Shown: piece after piece, positions 9,097-17,608 of the stretch | Layout of the letters: each line of letters begins with the position of its first letter | Position numbering within the stretch: the stretch's first letter is position 1 | Assembly: GCA_015099395.1 (NCBI GenBank) | Contig: AP024096.1 | Span: 6,365,485 to 6,429,484, forward strand | Source: Ktedonobacteria bacterium brp13 | Lineage (GTDB): Bacteria; Chloroflexota; Ktedonobacteria; Ktedonobacterales; Ktedonobacteraceae | Direction: 5' to 3' | Length of the DNA stretch: 64,000 nt | Notes under the pieces: generated by a model | Databases searched by the model: none | What the model was told of the DNA's origin: nothing | Seen by the model: only the letters and a program-made list of their open reading frames with translations | Made by a program: the position numbers and the translations under genes

Positions 9097-9555
9097 ATGT
9101 GGGAAGTTCTCTGGCTGGTGCGGCTCGCGCATATCCTGGCGGCGGCGGTCTGGGTTGGTGGCAGTTTTATGTATCAGGTGATTGTGGTGCCAGCTTTGCG
9201 TAGCGGCGGTCCCGCGCCAGCTGTGGCGGCTAAGGTCGCGCAGCTCTTTAAACAGATGGTGAACGTCTGCGTGGGGGTGCTGCTCGTCACTGGTGTCTAC
9301 CTCACCTTCGATCGTCTGACTACGCCGACGCTTGGCCTTTCCTATATCGTGATCCTGGTCTTGAAGATTGTTGGTGCTCTGGCCCTCTTTGCGTTAGCAT
9401 TTTATCTGGGACAGAGCAGTATTCGCAGGATTGCGAAGCGCACGACGCGTTTCTCTCAGGTGGCTCCCCGGCTGATGCTGGTGCTGGGTATCCTGGTCTT
9501 CACGCTGGGTGCGCTACTCAATACTCTCTTTGAATTGATGAATGGTCCTCATTAA
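9097..9555 (+). CDS. CopD-like four-helix membrane protein
   Basis: 152 aa with four predicted membrane helices, beginning WLVRLAHILAAAVWVGGSFMYQ. The N-terminal HxxxAAxWVGG motif is typical of CopD/DUF2269-like integral membrane proteins, where His can bind copper or haem. The ATG at 9097 is the first good start, but the nearest strong SD-like run, GGGAGGAGG at 9056-9064, is far away. A small hairpin (AAGGAC at 9065-9070, GTCCTT at 9077-9082) lies between and could bring them together. Its position inside the ccm operon suggests a role in copper or haem handling for respiratory cytochromes; that is inference. Confidence 0.75.
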   Translation: MWEVLWLVRLAHILAAAVWVGGSFMYQVIVVPALRSGGPAPAVAAKVAQLFKQMVNVCVGVLLVTGVYLTFDRLTTPTLGLSYIVILVLKIVGALALFALAFYLGQSSIRRIAKRTTRFSQVAPRLMLVLGILVFTLGALLNTLFELMNGPH

Positions 9556-9579
9556 TGCGTTTTCGATGGAGGTCATATC

Positions 9580-10068
9580 GTGCAGACTGTCAATACTGAC
9601 AATATTGGGCCTGTCTCTAGCGGTGAGGAGCCAATTATTGCACCCCGCAAGACGAAGCGTAAGCGCTTTCCTTTGAGCTTTGTTGTGGTGGCGCTGGCTA
9701 TCCTGGGGGCGGTGATCTATCTGGTCTACGCTAATACACAGAGCAATTCTGTCTATTATATGACTGTTCCTGAGTTGCATCATTGCTCGATATGTGAGAC
9801 CGAGTCGGTACGCGTGGCTGGAGTGGTATTGCAAAATTCGGTTCAGCATGATGATCAGGGTCGCGTGGTGTCGTTTACGATCAGCGATAGCGGTAAGAAT
9901 ATTAATATGTTACCTGTCACTTATAGCGGTGTTGTGCCGGATATCTTTCGTCCCGGCGTTCAGGTTGTCGTGGAAGGACACTATACGGGGAGCGGCCCCT
10001 TTCAGGCTCAGACTCTGTTAGCAAAGTGTCCATCGAAGTTCCAGTCCGCGACGCCAACTGCAAATTAA
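9580..10068 (+). CDS. ccmE: Cytochrome c maturation protein CcmE (haem chaperone), CxxxF variant
   Basis: 162 aa from a GTG start with GGAGGT 6 bases upstream. One membrane helix (residues 31-50) is followed by the OB-fold domain of CcmE: VRVAGVVL, the ISD strand, VTYSGVVPDIFRPGVQVVVEG. CcmE carries haem from CcmC to CcmF through a covalent bond at HxxxY, or CxxxY in a known subgroup. Here the motif is Cys150-Pro-Ser-Lys-Phe154, so it belongs to the Cys type but has Phe in place of Tyr. An extra CxxC (Cys69, Cys72) sits just after the membrane segment, in HHCSICE. Both traits are unusual for the family as I know it. Confidence 0.9.
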   Translation: MQTVNTDNIGPVSSGEEPIIAPRKTKRKRFPLSFVVVALAILGAVIYLVYANTQSNSVYYMTVPELHHCSICETESVRVAGVVLQNSVQHDDQGRVVSFTISDSGKNINMLPVTYSGVVPDIFRPGVQVVVEGHYTGSGPFQAQTLLAKCPSKFQSATPTAN

Positions 10069-10077
10069 GGATCGACC

Positions 10078-12114
10078 GTGTATTTTTCAGATCTTGGTGT
10101 TATCGCACTTATACTCTCTCTCGCCTTTGCGATCTATACGGTAATCGCTGCTGTGCTGGGTGCGCTACGTTCGGCTCCGCAACTGGTAGCGAGTGCTCGT
10201 CGTAGTGTGATCGCTGTCTTTGCTTTCTTGCTGATAGCCTCTGCTGCACTAATCGTCTCTTTCTTGACGCACGACTTTGGTGTGAACTATGTGGCGCAGC
10301 ATTCCAGCCGCGCGATGCCCTGGTATTATGTGACTGCTGCTTTCTATGGCGGTCAGGAGGGTTCGCTGCTGTATTGGGCATTGATGCTCGCGCTCTTTGC
10401 GACGATCTTTGTCTTTACTTCGAAGCGGGCACCTGCTCAGTTGGTCCCTTATGTGCTGGCGACGTTGATGGGGATCGAGACCTTCTTCTGTATCGTGTTG
10501 ACGGTGGTGACGAATCCTTTTGTACGCACTTCAGTGATACCGCCTGATGGCGTCGGTTTGAATCCATTGCTGATGGACCCTGGCATGCTGGTGCATCCGC
10601 CGATGTTGCTGATGGGGTATATGAGCTTCTCGATGCCGTTTGCCTTTGCGATTGCGGCCCTGATTACTGGACGCTTGAATGCTGATTGGTTGCGTTCGTT
10701 GCGTCGCTGGTCGCTGGCTTCGTGGTCGTTGCAGACGATGGGCTTGATGCTCGGTGCCTGGTGGGCGTATCACGTTCTGGGCTGGGGCGGCTACTGGAGC
10801 TGGGACCCGGTGGAGAATGTAGCCTTGATGCCCTGGCTGACGGCGACGGCCTTCCTGCATTCGACGATGGTTCAGGAGCGGCGTGGGATGCTCAAGACCT
10901 GGAACCTCTTCCTGGTCATTGCGACTTTTGCGCTCTCGATCTTCGGTACCTTTGAAGCTCGTAGTGGACTGATCAATTCAGTGCATTCTTTTGCCTACTC
11001 GAATATCTCCAATTACTACCTGGCCTTTTTGATTATAGTGATTGTTTTCTCCAGTGGTCTCTTCCTCTATCGTTTAAATCGTATGCACCCGGAGCAGGAG
11101 TTTGACTCGATTGTCTCACGTGAGGGTATCTTCCTACTGAATAACCTGTTGCTGGTCGGCATTACGTGTGCGACCTTATGGGGAACACTCTTCCCGCTGA
11201 TCTCACAGGCGTTCCGTGGCCAGACGATGGAGGTCAATGCACCTTTCTATAACGCGGTCGATGGTCCATTGCTGATACTACTGGTGCTGGCGATGGGGAT
11301 CGGTCCATTGTTGGCGTGGCGGCGTACTTCGACGCGTGCGCTCTGGCGTAACTTGTGCGTGCCGGTGGTGCTGGCAGCTATCTGTGCAGCGATCCTGCCT
11401 TTCTTCGGGGTAACCAATATTGCTGCTAATGTCGGTTTCTCGATCTGCGCGTTTACAGCGACTGCGATCCTCTATGAGTTGTGGCGTGGTGTGCGTGTTC
11501 GCCATAGCCATGGTGAGGTGCTACCGCTGGCCCTGATCATGCTCTTCCTACGTTATCGTCGCCGTTACGGTGGCTATATTATTCACCTCGGGATGGTCTT
11601 GCTGGTGGTTGGTATTATCGGCTCGAACTATTTCCAGCAGCAGACCGATGCGACGTTGAAGCCGGGTCAGGATATGAGTATCGCAGGCTTCCGTTTTGTG
11701 TATCTGGGCAATATTGATACGAAGGATACTGATCACGAGACAGTGGCTGCGCAGGTACAGATCTGGCATAATGGCTTACTCCAACGCTATGCCTATCCGG
11801 GGCGTGTTGTCTATAATAACTATCAGAATCAGCCGACCAGCCAGATTGAGATCGTTCCGTTTAATCTGACCGATGTCTACATCTTTCTGGCAGATTGGAA
11901 TGGCTCCAGTCAGGCAACTATTCGCGTCTTTATCAATCCGCTCGTTACTTTGGTCTGGTATGGTGGTATCCTTATGTTCCTGGGTGGTATCTTCTGCTGG
12001 TGGCCTGAGCGACCGTCGAAACGTACAGCACGTGTTGCTACGACAAAGGTTCGTTCGGCCATTGGCAAGCGGAAGACGCCTGGAATCGCGGATGGAGGGG
12101 TGACGGTATCCTAG
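10078..12114 (+). CDS. ccmF: Haem lyase CcmF/NrfE family
   Basis: 678 aa with about 15 membrane helices. The haem-handling WWD signature WGGYWSWDPVENV lies near residue 238, inside the extracytoplasmic loop, after HPPMLLMGY, and is followed by FGTFEARSG. CcmF attaches haem delivered by CcmE to apocytochrome c together with CcmH/I. The GTG start at 10078 follows the ccmE stop by 9 bases with AAGGA upstream. The last segment (about 500-640) is the usual periplasmic insertion plus final helix. Length matches normal CcmF (about 620-680). Confidence 0.93.
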   Translation: MYFSDLGVIALILSLAFAIYTVIAAVLGALRSAPQLVASARRSVIAVFAFLLIASAALIVSFLTHDFGVNYVAQHSSRAMPWYYVTAAFYGGQEGSLLYWALMLALFATIFVFTSKRAPAQLVPYVLATLMGIETFFCIVLTVVTNPFVRTSVIPPDGVGLNPLLMDPGMLVHPPMLLMGYMSFSMPFAFAIAALITGRLNADWLRSLRRWSLASWSLQTMGLMLGAWWAYHVLGWGGYWSWDPVENVALMPWLTATAFLHSTMVQERRGMLKTWNLFLVIATFALSIFGTFEARSGLINSVHSFAYSNISNYYLAFLIIVIVFSSGLFLYRLNRMHPEQEFDSIVSREGIFLLNNLLLVGITCATLWGTLFPLISQAFRGQTMEVNAPFYNAVDGPLLILLVLAMGIGPLLAWRRTSTRALWRNLCVPVVLAAICAAILPFFGVTNIAANVGFSICAFTATAILYELWRGVRVRHSHGEVLPLALIMLFLRYRRRYGGYIIHLGMVLLVVGIIGSNYFQQQTDATLKPGQDMSIAGFRFVYLGNIDTKDTDHETVAAQVQIWHNGLLQRYAYPGRVVYNNYQNQPTSQIEIVPFNLTDVYIFLADWNGSSQATIRVFINPLVTLVWYGGILMFLGGIFCWWPERPSKRTARVATTKVRSAIGKRKTPGIADGGVTVS

Positions 12115-12735
12115 ATGAGTAAGCACTTGAACCCTGATCTTGCTACTACACTCACTGGAGATGAAGAGACGCGACGGCATCTGGTGACACCACAGCGTCG
12201 ACCGTTCTTGATTGTGCTGGTTGCGCTGATCTTTATGGCTGCGGTCTGGTTTAGCCTGGTCTTTATTGTCCCTAAACCTCCAACCGTTGATCAACGCGTA
12301 TACAATATCGCAGCGCAATTGCGTTGCCCCGTCTGTCAGAATGAGTCAGTGGCTGATGCGACCGCTCCGGTAGCACTGGATCTGCGACAAGAGATCCGTC
12401 AGCAGGTCCTGTCCGGTAAGTCTGATCAGCAGGTTATTCAGTTCTTTATCGACCGCTATGGCGAGCAGACGATTATCTATGCACCACAATGGCAGGGCTT
12501 CTCGCTCCTGATGTGGTTAGTCCCTATCGCGCTTATGCTTGGAGGACTGGTGCTGGTCTACTTTATTGCTCGTGACTGGCAAGATGCTACACACGCTACA
12601 ACCTCCGCTCTTACCGCGACCGAGGAGCGTACACTCTCGGCTGAGGAGCGGGACCTTGAGAAATATAGAGCTTTGTTAGAGCAGGAATTGGCTGACGACG
12701 ATCCCCTGTTCAAGCGATCTATCACAGAGGCATAG
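12115..12735 (+). CDS. ccmH: Cytochrome c maturation protein CcmH/CycL
   Basis: 206 aa. After an N-terminal helix comes the redox motif LRCPVCQNESVADA (family LRCxxCQ), the three-helix bundle through FFIDRYGEQTIIYAP, a second helix (LMWLVPIALMLGGLVLVYFI) and an acidic cytoplasmic tail. CcmH reduces or holds apocytochrome cysteines for ligation. The ATG directly abuts the ccmF stop codon, implying translational coupling. Confidence 0.92.
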   Translation: MSKHLNPDLATTLTGDEETRRHLVTPQRRPFLIVLVALIFMAAVWFSLVFIVPKPPTVDQRVYNIAAQLRCPVCQNESVADATAPVALDLRQEIRQQVLSGKSDQQVIQFFIDRYGEQTIIYAPQWQGFSLLMWLVPIALMLGGLVLVYFIARDWQDATHATTSALTATEERTLSAEERDLEKYRALLEQELADDDPLFKRSITEA

Positions 12736-12746
12736 GAGGTATCGTC

Positions 12747-13187
12747 ATGGCGCTCATCATTGCAATTATTCTGGGTGGTGTGGCACTGGCTTTTGTGCTC
12801 TATCCGCTCTATCGACGCGTTCCCGGCGAACGTCGTGAACAGCAAGAACAGAGACCACGTGTGGCCGGCCTGGCTGCAGGTGCGATCCCCTCTGCTGTCG
12901 TAAGCGCGAATATCGCAGAGCAGGAGCAGAGCGCGCGGACCGCATTACAAGAGGTTGAGTTTGACTATCAGCTTGGAAATATCGAGCAGCCAGACTACCA
13001 GGAACTACGGGAACGTTATATGCAGCGAGCGTTAGTCGCTTTAAAGTCACGTTATGAGCGGGAACAGGAGCTAGATGACGAGATTGAGATGCAGTTGCGT
13101 AAGCTAAAGGAGAAGGGAGCCCATGAAGACACCGCAGACACCGACGTCGCTAAAGACGCTGCACATGTCGAGAGCGCTGATCAGTAA
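12747..13187 (+). CDS. CcmI-like N-terminal membrane protein
   Basis: 146 aa: an N-terminal helix (IIAIILGGVALAFVLYPLYRR), then a soluble, charged helical region containing ALQEVEFDYQLGNIEQPDYQELRERY. Short proteins of this kind, with the E-x-D-x-x-x-G-xI-x-x-x-D-Y pattern, occur in ccm operons as the truncated CcmI/CycH equivalent without TPR repeats. GGAGG stands 6 bases before the ATG. Its last 65 bases overlap the next gene in another frame. The second helix and the TPR apocytochrome-binding part of classical CcmI are absent. Confidence 0.7.
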   Translation: MALIIAIILGGVALAFVLYPLYRRVPGERREQQEQRPRVAGLAAGAIPSAVVSANIAEQEQSARTALQEVEFDYQLGNIEQPDYQELRERYMQRALVALKSRYEREQELDDEIEMQLRKLKEKGAHEDTADTDVAKDAAHVESADQ

Positions 13188-14505
13188 AGGCCTTGTTGGA
13201 CTATTGCTCCTGCTGCTGCTGCTGTTTTTTCAGAGTATTGCAGCTGTCTCGCTCGTCCATGCGGCCAGTAATGGTGAGATCAGTGGCACCCTGTATGATG
13301 CCAGCAATAAGAATGCTCCTCTGGCGAATCAATCTGTAACCCTCCAGATGGCCCAGAAAACGGATACGCACGATCTCAAGACCGTGAAGACCGATAGCGC
13401 TGGACACTATGCGTTTACTGGTCTGGATACCGATCAGACAATCAGCTATGTGCTCTATGCGAACTATCAGGGGGCACAGTATACCGGGAGCGTATTGACC
13501 CTCAATAGCAAGCCTGTACAGCAGTCTGATCTGCACGTCTATGAGGCGACGACCAGCACAAAGAATATCGCGGTCACGCAGGCTACTGTCTTGATGCAGC
13601 AGCCAGATACAGCAAATGGTACGATTACCGTCTCTGAAGAGTTCTCCTTCCAGAACCTCAATATGAAGACCTATGTTGGTTCTCTGAATGCCAGCACCGG
13701 AAAGCCGAATGCCCTGCTCTTCTCGCTACCGAGCGGTGTGCATAATATTACGCTCGGCAATGGTTTTGAGGGCTATCAGGTCATTCAGGTGAACAATGGT
13801 TTTGCCTCCAACGCCGCACTGATGCCCGGGCCCAATGATTTCTCTTTCTCCTATCAGATAGCCTATACGGCACCGAGCTATCTCTTTAGCTATCAGACAC
13901 AATACCCAACGGTGCAGATGAACTTCCTGGTTGATCCTGTTCTGCATGCGACGTCGGGTGCACTGAACTCAGTAGGCATGATCAATGCGAGCAATCATAG
14001 CTATCATTCGTTTAATACAGCCACTGGACTGGTGGCACAGAGCACGATCAACATTACTTTAGATGGTCTGCCTGCTCCACAGAGCGCCAGTAGTACCTCC
14101 CCTTCTTTCAATTCGACATGGACCTGGCTGATTGCTGTCCTGATCGTGATGATAGCAGTCCTTGTGCTCACCGGATTCCTCTATCGCTCACGCCAACGCA
14201 GAGGTGCCGCAGCATCACGTGCATCTTTACGCCAGGAGCGTCGGACTCAAGAAGCAGAGGAGCCAGCACCGATGCGCTCAGTCTTGTCAGAGATCGTCCC
14301 TGCTGCCAATGCCACTAAGAAGACAGCGCAGGACGAGGAGTCATGGTCGCCGCGCGAGAAGCAAGAGTCGACGCTCCTGCATGCGTTGTTGGCACTGGAC
14401 AAATCCTATGCGGCAGGTTCCCTGGAGAAAACAGACTACGAAGAGCAGCGTGCCAGCCTTAAAGCTCGCTTGCGGTCTTTAATGAGCGAGGAGGCGTCTT
14501 CGTAA
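13123..14505 (+). CDS. Extracytoplasmic membrane-anchored protein with carboxypeptidase-regulatory-like domain
   Basis: 460 aa. A signal or anchor segment (LVGLLLLLLLLFFQSIAAVSLVHA) leads to a beta-sandwich resembling the carboxypeptidase regulatory-like domain (GEISGTLYDASN ... SAGHYAFTGL) and a second beta-rich region. A C-terminal helix near 330-352 (WTWLIAVLIVMIAVLVLTGF) and a basic/acidic cytoplasmic tail follow. The tail has LLALDKSYAAGSLEKTDYEEQRASLK, which echoes the GNIEQPDYQELRERY tail of the preceding CcmI-like protein. So this may be a second CcmI-like/apocytochrome-presenting subunit; that is inference. GGAGAAGGGAGCC precedes the ATG. The stop shares a base with the ccmA start (TAATG). 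Confidence 0.7.
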   Translation: MKTPQTPTSLKTLHMSRALISKGLVGLLLLLLLLFFQSIAAVSLVHAASNGEISGTLYDASNKNAPLANQSVTLQMAQKTDTHDLKTVKTDSAGHYAFTGLDTDQTISYVLYANYQGAQYTGSVLTLNSKPVQQSDLHVYEATTSTKNIAVTQATVLMQQPDTANGTITVSEEFSFQNLNMKTYVGSLNASTGKPNALLFSLPSGVHNITLGNGFEGYQVIQVNNGFASNAALMPGPNDFSFSYQIAYTAPSYLFSYQTQYPTVQMNFLVDPVLHATSGALNSVGMINASNHSYHSFNTATGLVAQSTINITLDGLPAPQSASSTSPSFNSTWTWLIAVLIVMIAVLVLTGFLYRSRQRRGAAASRASLRQERRTQEAEEPAPMRSVLSEIVPAANATKKTAQDEESWSPREKQESTLLHALLALDKSYAAGSLEKTDYEEQRASLKARLRSLMSEEASS

Positions 14506-15269
14506 TGGTAAAAGATGGTAACGTCGCAGTCGTGCTACAAACCGGGCGGGCTCCATCTGTGAGCGTTGAGTCCGCAGTCGTGGTCGCAGGAGTGAAGAAG
14601 AGCTTTGGTCTGAAGCCTGTCCTGCGACGTATCGACTTTGTGCTACCCAGGGGCGAGCGTCTGGCGCTGCTGGGTGCGAATGGCGCTGGTAAGACGACGT
14701 TACTACGCTTGCTGGCTGGACTCAGTAAGGCCAGTAGCGGTACGCTCTGTATCGATGGTCTGGATACACGTGAGCATGCGCAGGAGGTACGCGCACGCGT
14801 AGGGCTGGTCGCGCATCAAACTTATGCTTATGAAGAATTGAGTGCGCTAGAGAACCTGTTGTTCTTTGCGCGTTTGTATGACGTGGCGCAGGCACGTGAA
14901 CGTTCGCTCGCGCTCCTTGAACATGTCGGCCTGACACGGCGTGCCAATGAGCGTGTGAGCACTTTCTCGCGCGGACAGCTACAACGCCTGGCCTGGGCTC
15001 GTGCCCTGTTGCATAACCCCTCTCTGTTACTGCTTGATGAGCCAGATACCGGCCTGGATCAGCAGGGCAACGCCCTGGTAGATACGCTCCTGAACGAGCA
15101 TTATACCAGTGGTGGGAGCATTATCTTCACAACGCACCAGCTTGAGCGTGTGCTGCGCCTGAGTGATCGTGTTCTGATCCTGGCTGGTGGGAGAGTCGCC
15201 TATCAAGCAACGACTGCTGATCTTACCCTTGAGACGCTGCAACAGGCATATCAGGAGGTCGTGCGATGA
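14505..15269 (+). CDS. ccmA: Haem exporter ATP-binding protein CcmA
   Basis: 254-aa ABC ATPase. Walker A is GANGAGKTT, the Q-loop lies in LVAHQTYAY, and the signature is FSRGQLQRL (SRGQ, the CcmA-type variant of LSGGQ). Walker B is LLLLDEPDTGLD, and the switch His is in FTTHQ. CcmA with CcmB energises release of holo-CcmE from CcmC at the membrane. About 25 extra residues precede the ABC domain. The start overlaps the preceding stop, and the end overlaps ccmB by ATGA, so translation is probably coupled. Confidence 0.9.
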   Translation: MVKDGNVAVVLQTGRAPSVSVESAVVVAGVKKSFGLKPVLRRIDFVLPRGERLALLGANGAGKTTLLRLLAGLSKASSGTLCIDGLDTREHAQEVRARVGLVAHQTYAYEELSALENLLFFARLYDVAQARERSLALLEHVGLTRRANERVSTFSRGQLQRLAWARALLHNPSLLLLDEPDTGLDQQGNALVDTLLNEHYTSGGSIIFTTHQLERVLRLSDRVLILAGGRVAYQATTADLTLETLQQAYQEVVR

Positions 15270-16057
15270 GTACTTTACGTGAGATACAGAAGACACATGA
15301 ACAACCTGTGCCGGAGCAACGACGATCCCTGGCTCATTGGAGTCAGGATCAACAAGAGCCGAGCATATGGCGGGAGATCGGGCGTTTCTGGGAACAGGTA
15401 GGGGCGATCCTGTGGAAAGACCTGCGCTATGAGCTACGGAGCAAACAGACGTGGTTAGGAATGGGGATGTTCGCACTGCTCGTGCTGGTCATCTTTAATT
15501 TTACCTATGACCTGCGTTCGGATATTGTACTCTCGGTGGCTCCAGGCGCATTATGGGTGGCGTTTATCTTTGTCAGCCTGTTGGGACTGGGGCGAACGGT
15601 GGCGAACGAGCGCGAGGTTGGCTCGCTGGACCGACTCTTGCTGACACCGGTAGATCGAAAGGCGATCTATCTTGCAAAATTGCTCGGAAATTTGCTATGT
15701 ATCGGAGTAGTAGAAATTGTAGCTTTGCCGGTCTTTCTATTGCTCTTCAACCTGCCACTCTTACCGGTAGGAGGGTTACTCCTGCTGGTTGCTATTGCAC
15801 TGTTGGGGGCACTGGGGATCGCAGCGGTCGGTACCCTTTTCTCTGTAATGACGGCGATTACACGAGCACGTGAACTGCTCTTACCGATCCTCGTTTTCCC
15901 ACTGGTCGTACCGGTTGTAATCAGCGCGGTGAAGGCGACGACGCTCCTTTTTGCGCCATCCGCCACCGAGCCACCCTGGTTGAGTCTACTGATTGTCTTT
16001 GATGTGATCTTTATCAGCGTCTCGACGCTTTTATTTCAATATGTGGTGGAAGAGTAA
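15266..16057 (+). CDS. ccmB: Haem exporter permease CcmB
   Basis: 263 aa with six predicted membrane helices. The N-terminal cytoplasmic segment IWREIGRFWEQVGAILWKDLRYELRSKQ is followed by the CcmB hallmarks GLGRTVANEREVGSLDRLLLTPVDR and LLLPILVFPLVVPVVISAVKA. CcmB partners CcmA as the ABC transporter membrane subunit. The first about 40 residues are a longer cytoplasmic extension than usual. The stop codon is the first triplet of a 28-bp remnant of the dispersed repeat found elsewhere in the window. Confidence 0.9.
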   Translation: MSTLREIQKTHEQPVPEQRRSLAHWSQDQQEPSIWREIGRFWEQVGAILWKDLRYELRSKQTWLGMGMFALLVLVIFNFTYDLRSDIVLSVAPGALWVAFIFVSLLGLGRTVANEREVGSLDRLLLTPVDRKAIYLAKLLGNLLCIGVVEIVALPVFLLLFNLPLLPVGGLLLLVAIALLGALGIAAVGTLFSVMTAITRARELLLPILVFPLVVPVVISAVKATTLLFAPSATEPPWLSLLIVFDVIFISVSTLLFQYVVEE

Positions 16058-16082
16058 GATCTTATTTTCGGATAAGTAGTAA
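16055..16082. repeat. Dispersed repeat, internally deleted copy (1 of 4)
   Basis: TAAGATCTTATT joined to TTCGGATAAGTAGTAA. These are the two ends of the 74-75 bp element seen at 50304, 59986 and 61700, with about 46 bases of the centre (both inner hairpins) missing. It lies between ccmB and ccmC and supplies the ccmB stop codon. Confidence 0.85.
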
Positions 16083-16117
16083 GTGTATTCCTTTATCTTT
16101 GCAAGGAGCAGTATGGT

Positions 16118-16873
16118 ATGGCTTTAGCTAAGCAGATAACCACTGATGAGCAGCGTGTACAACGTGGACAGCAGGCTCGGCAAGCGGCGCAGAGGCTGCC
16201 ACTGGTCTCGCTGGTGCTGGGTGTACTGAGTGCCATTACGCTATCGATTACGATCTGGATGATCTTTGTCTATACGCCAATCGACGCGCTACAGGGCGTA
16301 GCACAGCGTATTCTCTACTTCCATGTGCCTACAGCCTGGGCTGGTATGTTCTCATTTGTACTGATGGCCGGGCTGGGTATTGTCTATCTGATTAAACCTG
16401 ATGAGCGCCTGGATTGGGTAGCGCGCTCCGCCGCTGAGGTTGGGCTGGTCTTTCTGACGATTACCATGATCCTGGGTTCTCTGTGGGGACGCCCGATCTG
16501 GGGAGCGTGGTGGGTCTGGGACCCCAAACTGACGGCCTGTCTGATTATGTGGTTTATGTATGTTGGTTACTTGATGCTGCGCAGTTACTATGGTCGGAAC
16601 CATGATAGCGCACGTGTCGGGGCGGTCGTTGGAATTATTGGCGCGATCGACGTGCCTATTATCTATCTCTCTGTGAACTGGTGGCGTGGTCAGCATCCTA
16701 CGCAGGAGATAGGAGCCAGTGGTGCGCTACCCCCGCAGGCGATAATTACGTTCCTGGTAGCGATCGTGGCGTTTAGTCTGCTGTATGCCTTCTTAATGAT
16801 CCAGGTCTATCAACTTCAGCGTCTACAAACCATTGCGCAACGCCTGCGTGAGACGGTCGTTGAAGAAGAGTAA
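16118..16873 (+). CDS. ccmC: Haem exporter/handling protein CcmC
   Basis: 251 aa, six helices. The haem-binding WWD signature WGAWWVWDPKLT is present, with YFHVPTAW upstream (first haem-ligand His region) and SVNWWRGQHP downstream (second His). CcmC loads haem onto CcmE. AAGGAGCAGT precedes the ATG. The N-terminus is basic and slightly extended. It is followed at 42 bases by a ccmD-like gene, the usual partner. Confidence 0.93.
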   Translation: MALAKQITTDEQRVQRGQQARQAAQRLPLVSLVLGVLSAITLSITIWMIFVYTPIDALQGVAQRILYFHVPTAWAGMFSFVLMAGLGIVYLIKPDERLDWVARSAAEVGLVFLTITMILGSLWGRPIWGAWWVWDPKLTACLIMWFMYVGYLMLRSYYGRNHDSARVGAVVGIIGAIDVPIIYLSVNWWRGQHPTQEIGASGALPPQAIITFLVAIVAFSLLYAFLMIQVYQLQRLQTIAQRLRETVVEEE

Positions 16874-16915
16874 GACAGACAGAGATAAGAGATAAAGGAA
16901 CAAAGGAAACACATC

Positions 16916-17068
16916 ATGCAAAGCTATTTTATTGCTGCATATATCGTTGCGTGGCTGGGCATCTGTCTCTACATTGCAGTACTGGCGCTACGTCTCCGTG
17001 CTGTGCGTACCGAACTGGTTGCCGTTGAAGAACTGGTCCGTGAACAGCAAGAGCAGAGGGAGGGTTAA
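16916..17068 (+). CDS. ccmD: CcmD-like small membrane protein (50 aa)
   Basis: Translates as one membrane helix (YFIAAYIVAWLGICLYIAVL) followed by a basic then acidic/Gln-rich cytoplasmic tail. Size, topology, position directly after ccmC, and AAAGGAAAC before the ATG all fit CcmD, which stabilises the CcmABC-CcmE complex. It is too short to be found by length-filtered gene calling. Confidence 0.82.
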   Translation: MQSYFIAAYIVAWLGICLYIAVLALRLRAVRTELVAVEELVREQQEQREG

Positions 17069-17071
17069 ACC

Positions 17072-17566
17072 ATGGCCGTCAAAGGGAATGGTCTGAGCAA
17101 TAGTGGTGCTGAAGAGCGAAATCCATCTGTCCTTGCAGCCTCACGTCCTGAGAACAGGAAAGGTGTACGTCGTCTCTGGACCCTGGTGGCAGGCGACGTT
17201 GTCGTCTTCCTGGTCTTTGCGATTATTGGACGACGTAGTCATGGTGAAGGCGCGGGCTTCCAGGCTGTGTTACAGATTGCCTGGACCGCGCTCCCTTTCC
17301 TCGTGGCCTGGTTCTTGATCGCACCATTTCTGGGTGCGTTCCGGCGTGACGTATTAAACGATCCTAAGAAGATGGAGACACAGACCCTGAAGTCCTGGAT
17401 TGCGGCGTGGCCGTTAGGACTTTTGTTGCATTTCGTTTCCAAGCAAGAACTACCCACAATTTCAACAGTTGTCTCCTTCGGTCTGGTTGCACTTATCTCG
17501 AATGCTCTCTTCCTGAGCATCTGGCGCTTACCCTTTGCCTTCTTCACTAGAAAAAACGATCGGTAA
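17072..17566 (+). CDS. DUF3054 family membrane protein
   Basis: 164 aa with four helices. The family signature GDVVVFLVFAIIGRRSHGE lies after a 36-residue cytoplasmic leader, followed by ALPFLVAWFLIAPFLGAF. It starts 3 bases after the ccmD stop and appears to close the operon. Function unknown; linkage to ccm genes may simply reflect co-transcription. Confidence 0.85.
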   Translation: MAVKGNGLSNSGAEERNPSVLAASRPENRKGVRRLWTLVAGDVVVFLVFAIIGRRSHGEGAGFQAVLQIAWTALPFLVAWFLIAPFLGAFRRDVLNDPKKMETQTLKSWIAAWPLGLLLHFVSKQELPTISTVVSFGLVALISNALFLSIWRLPFAFFTRKNDR

Positions 17567-17608
17567 CCCGCACCTCATCTAACCTTATCTATTATGAGTC
17601 TGACTGCT

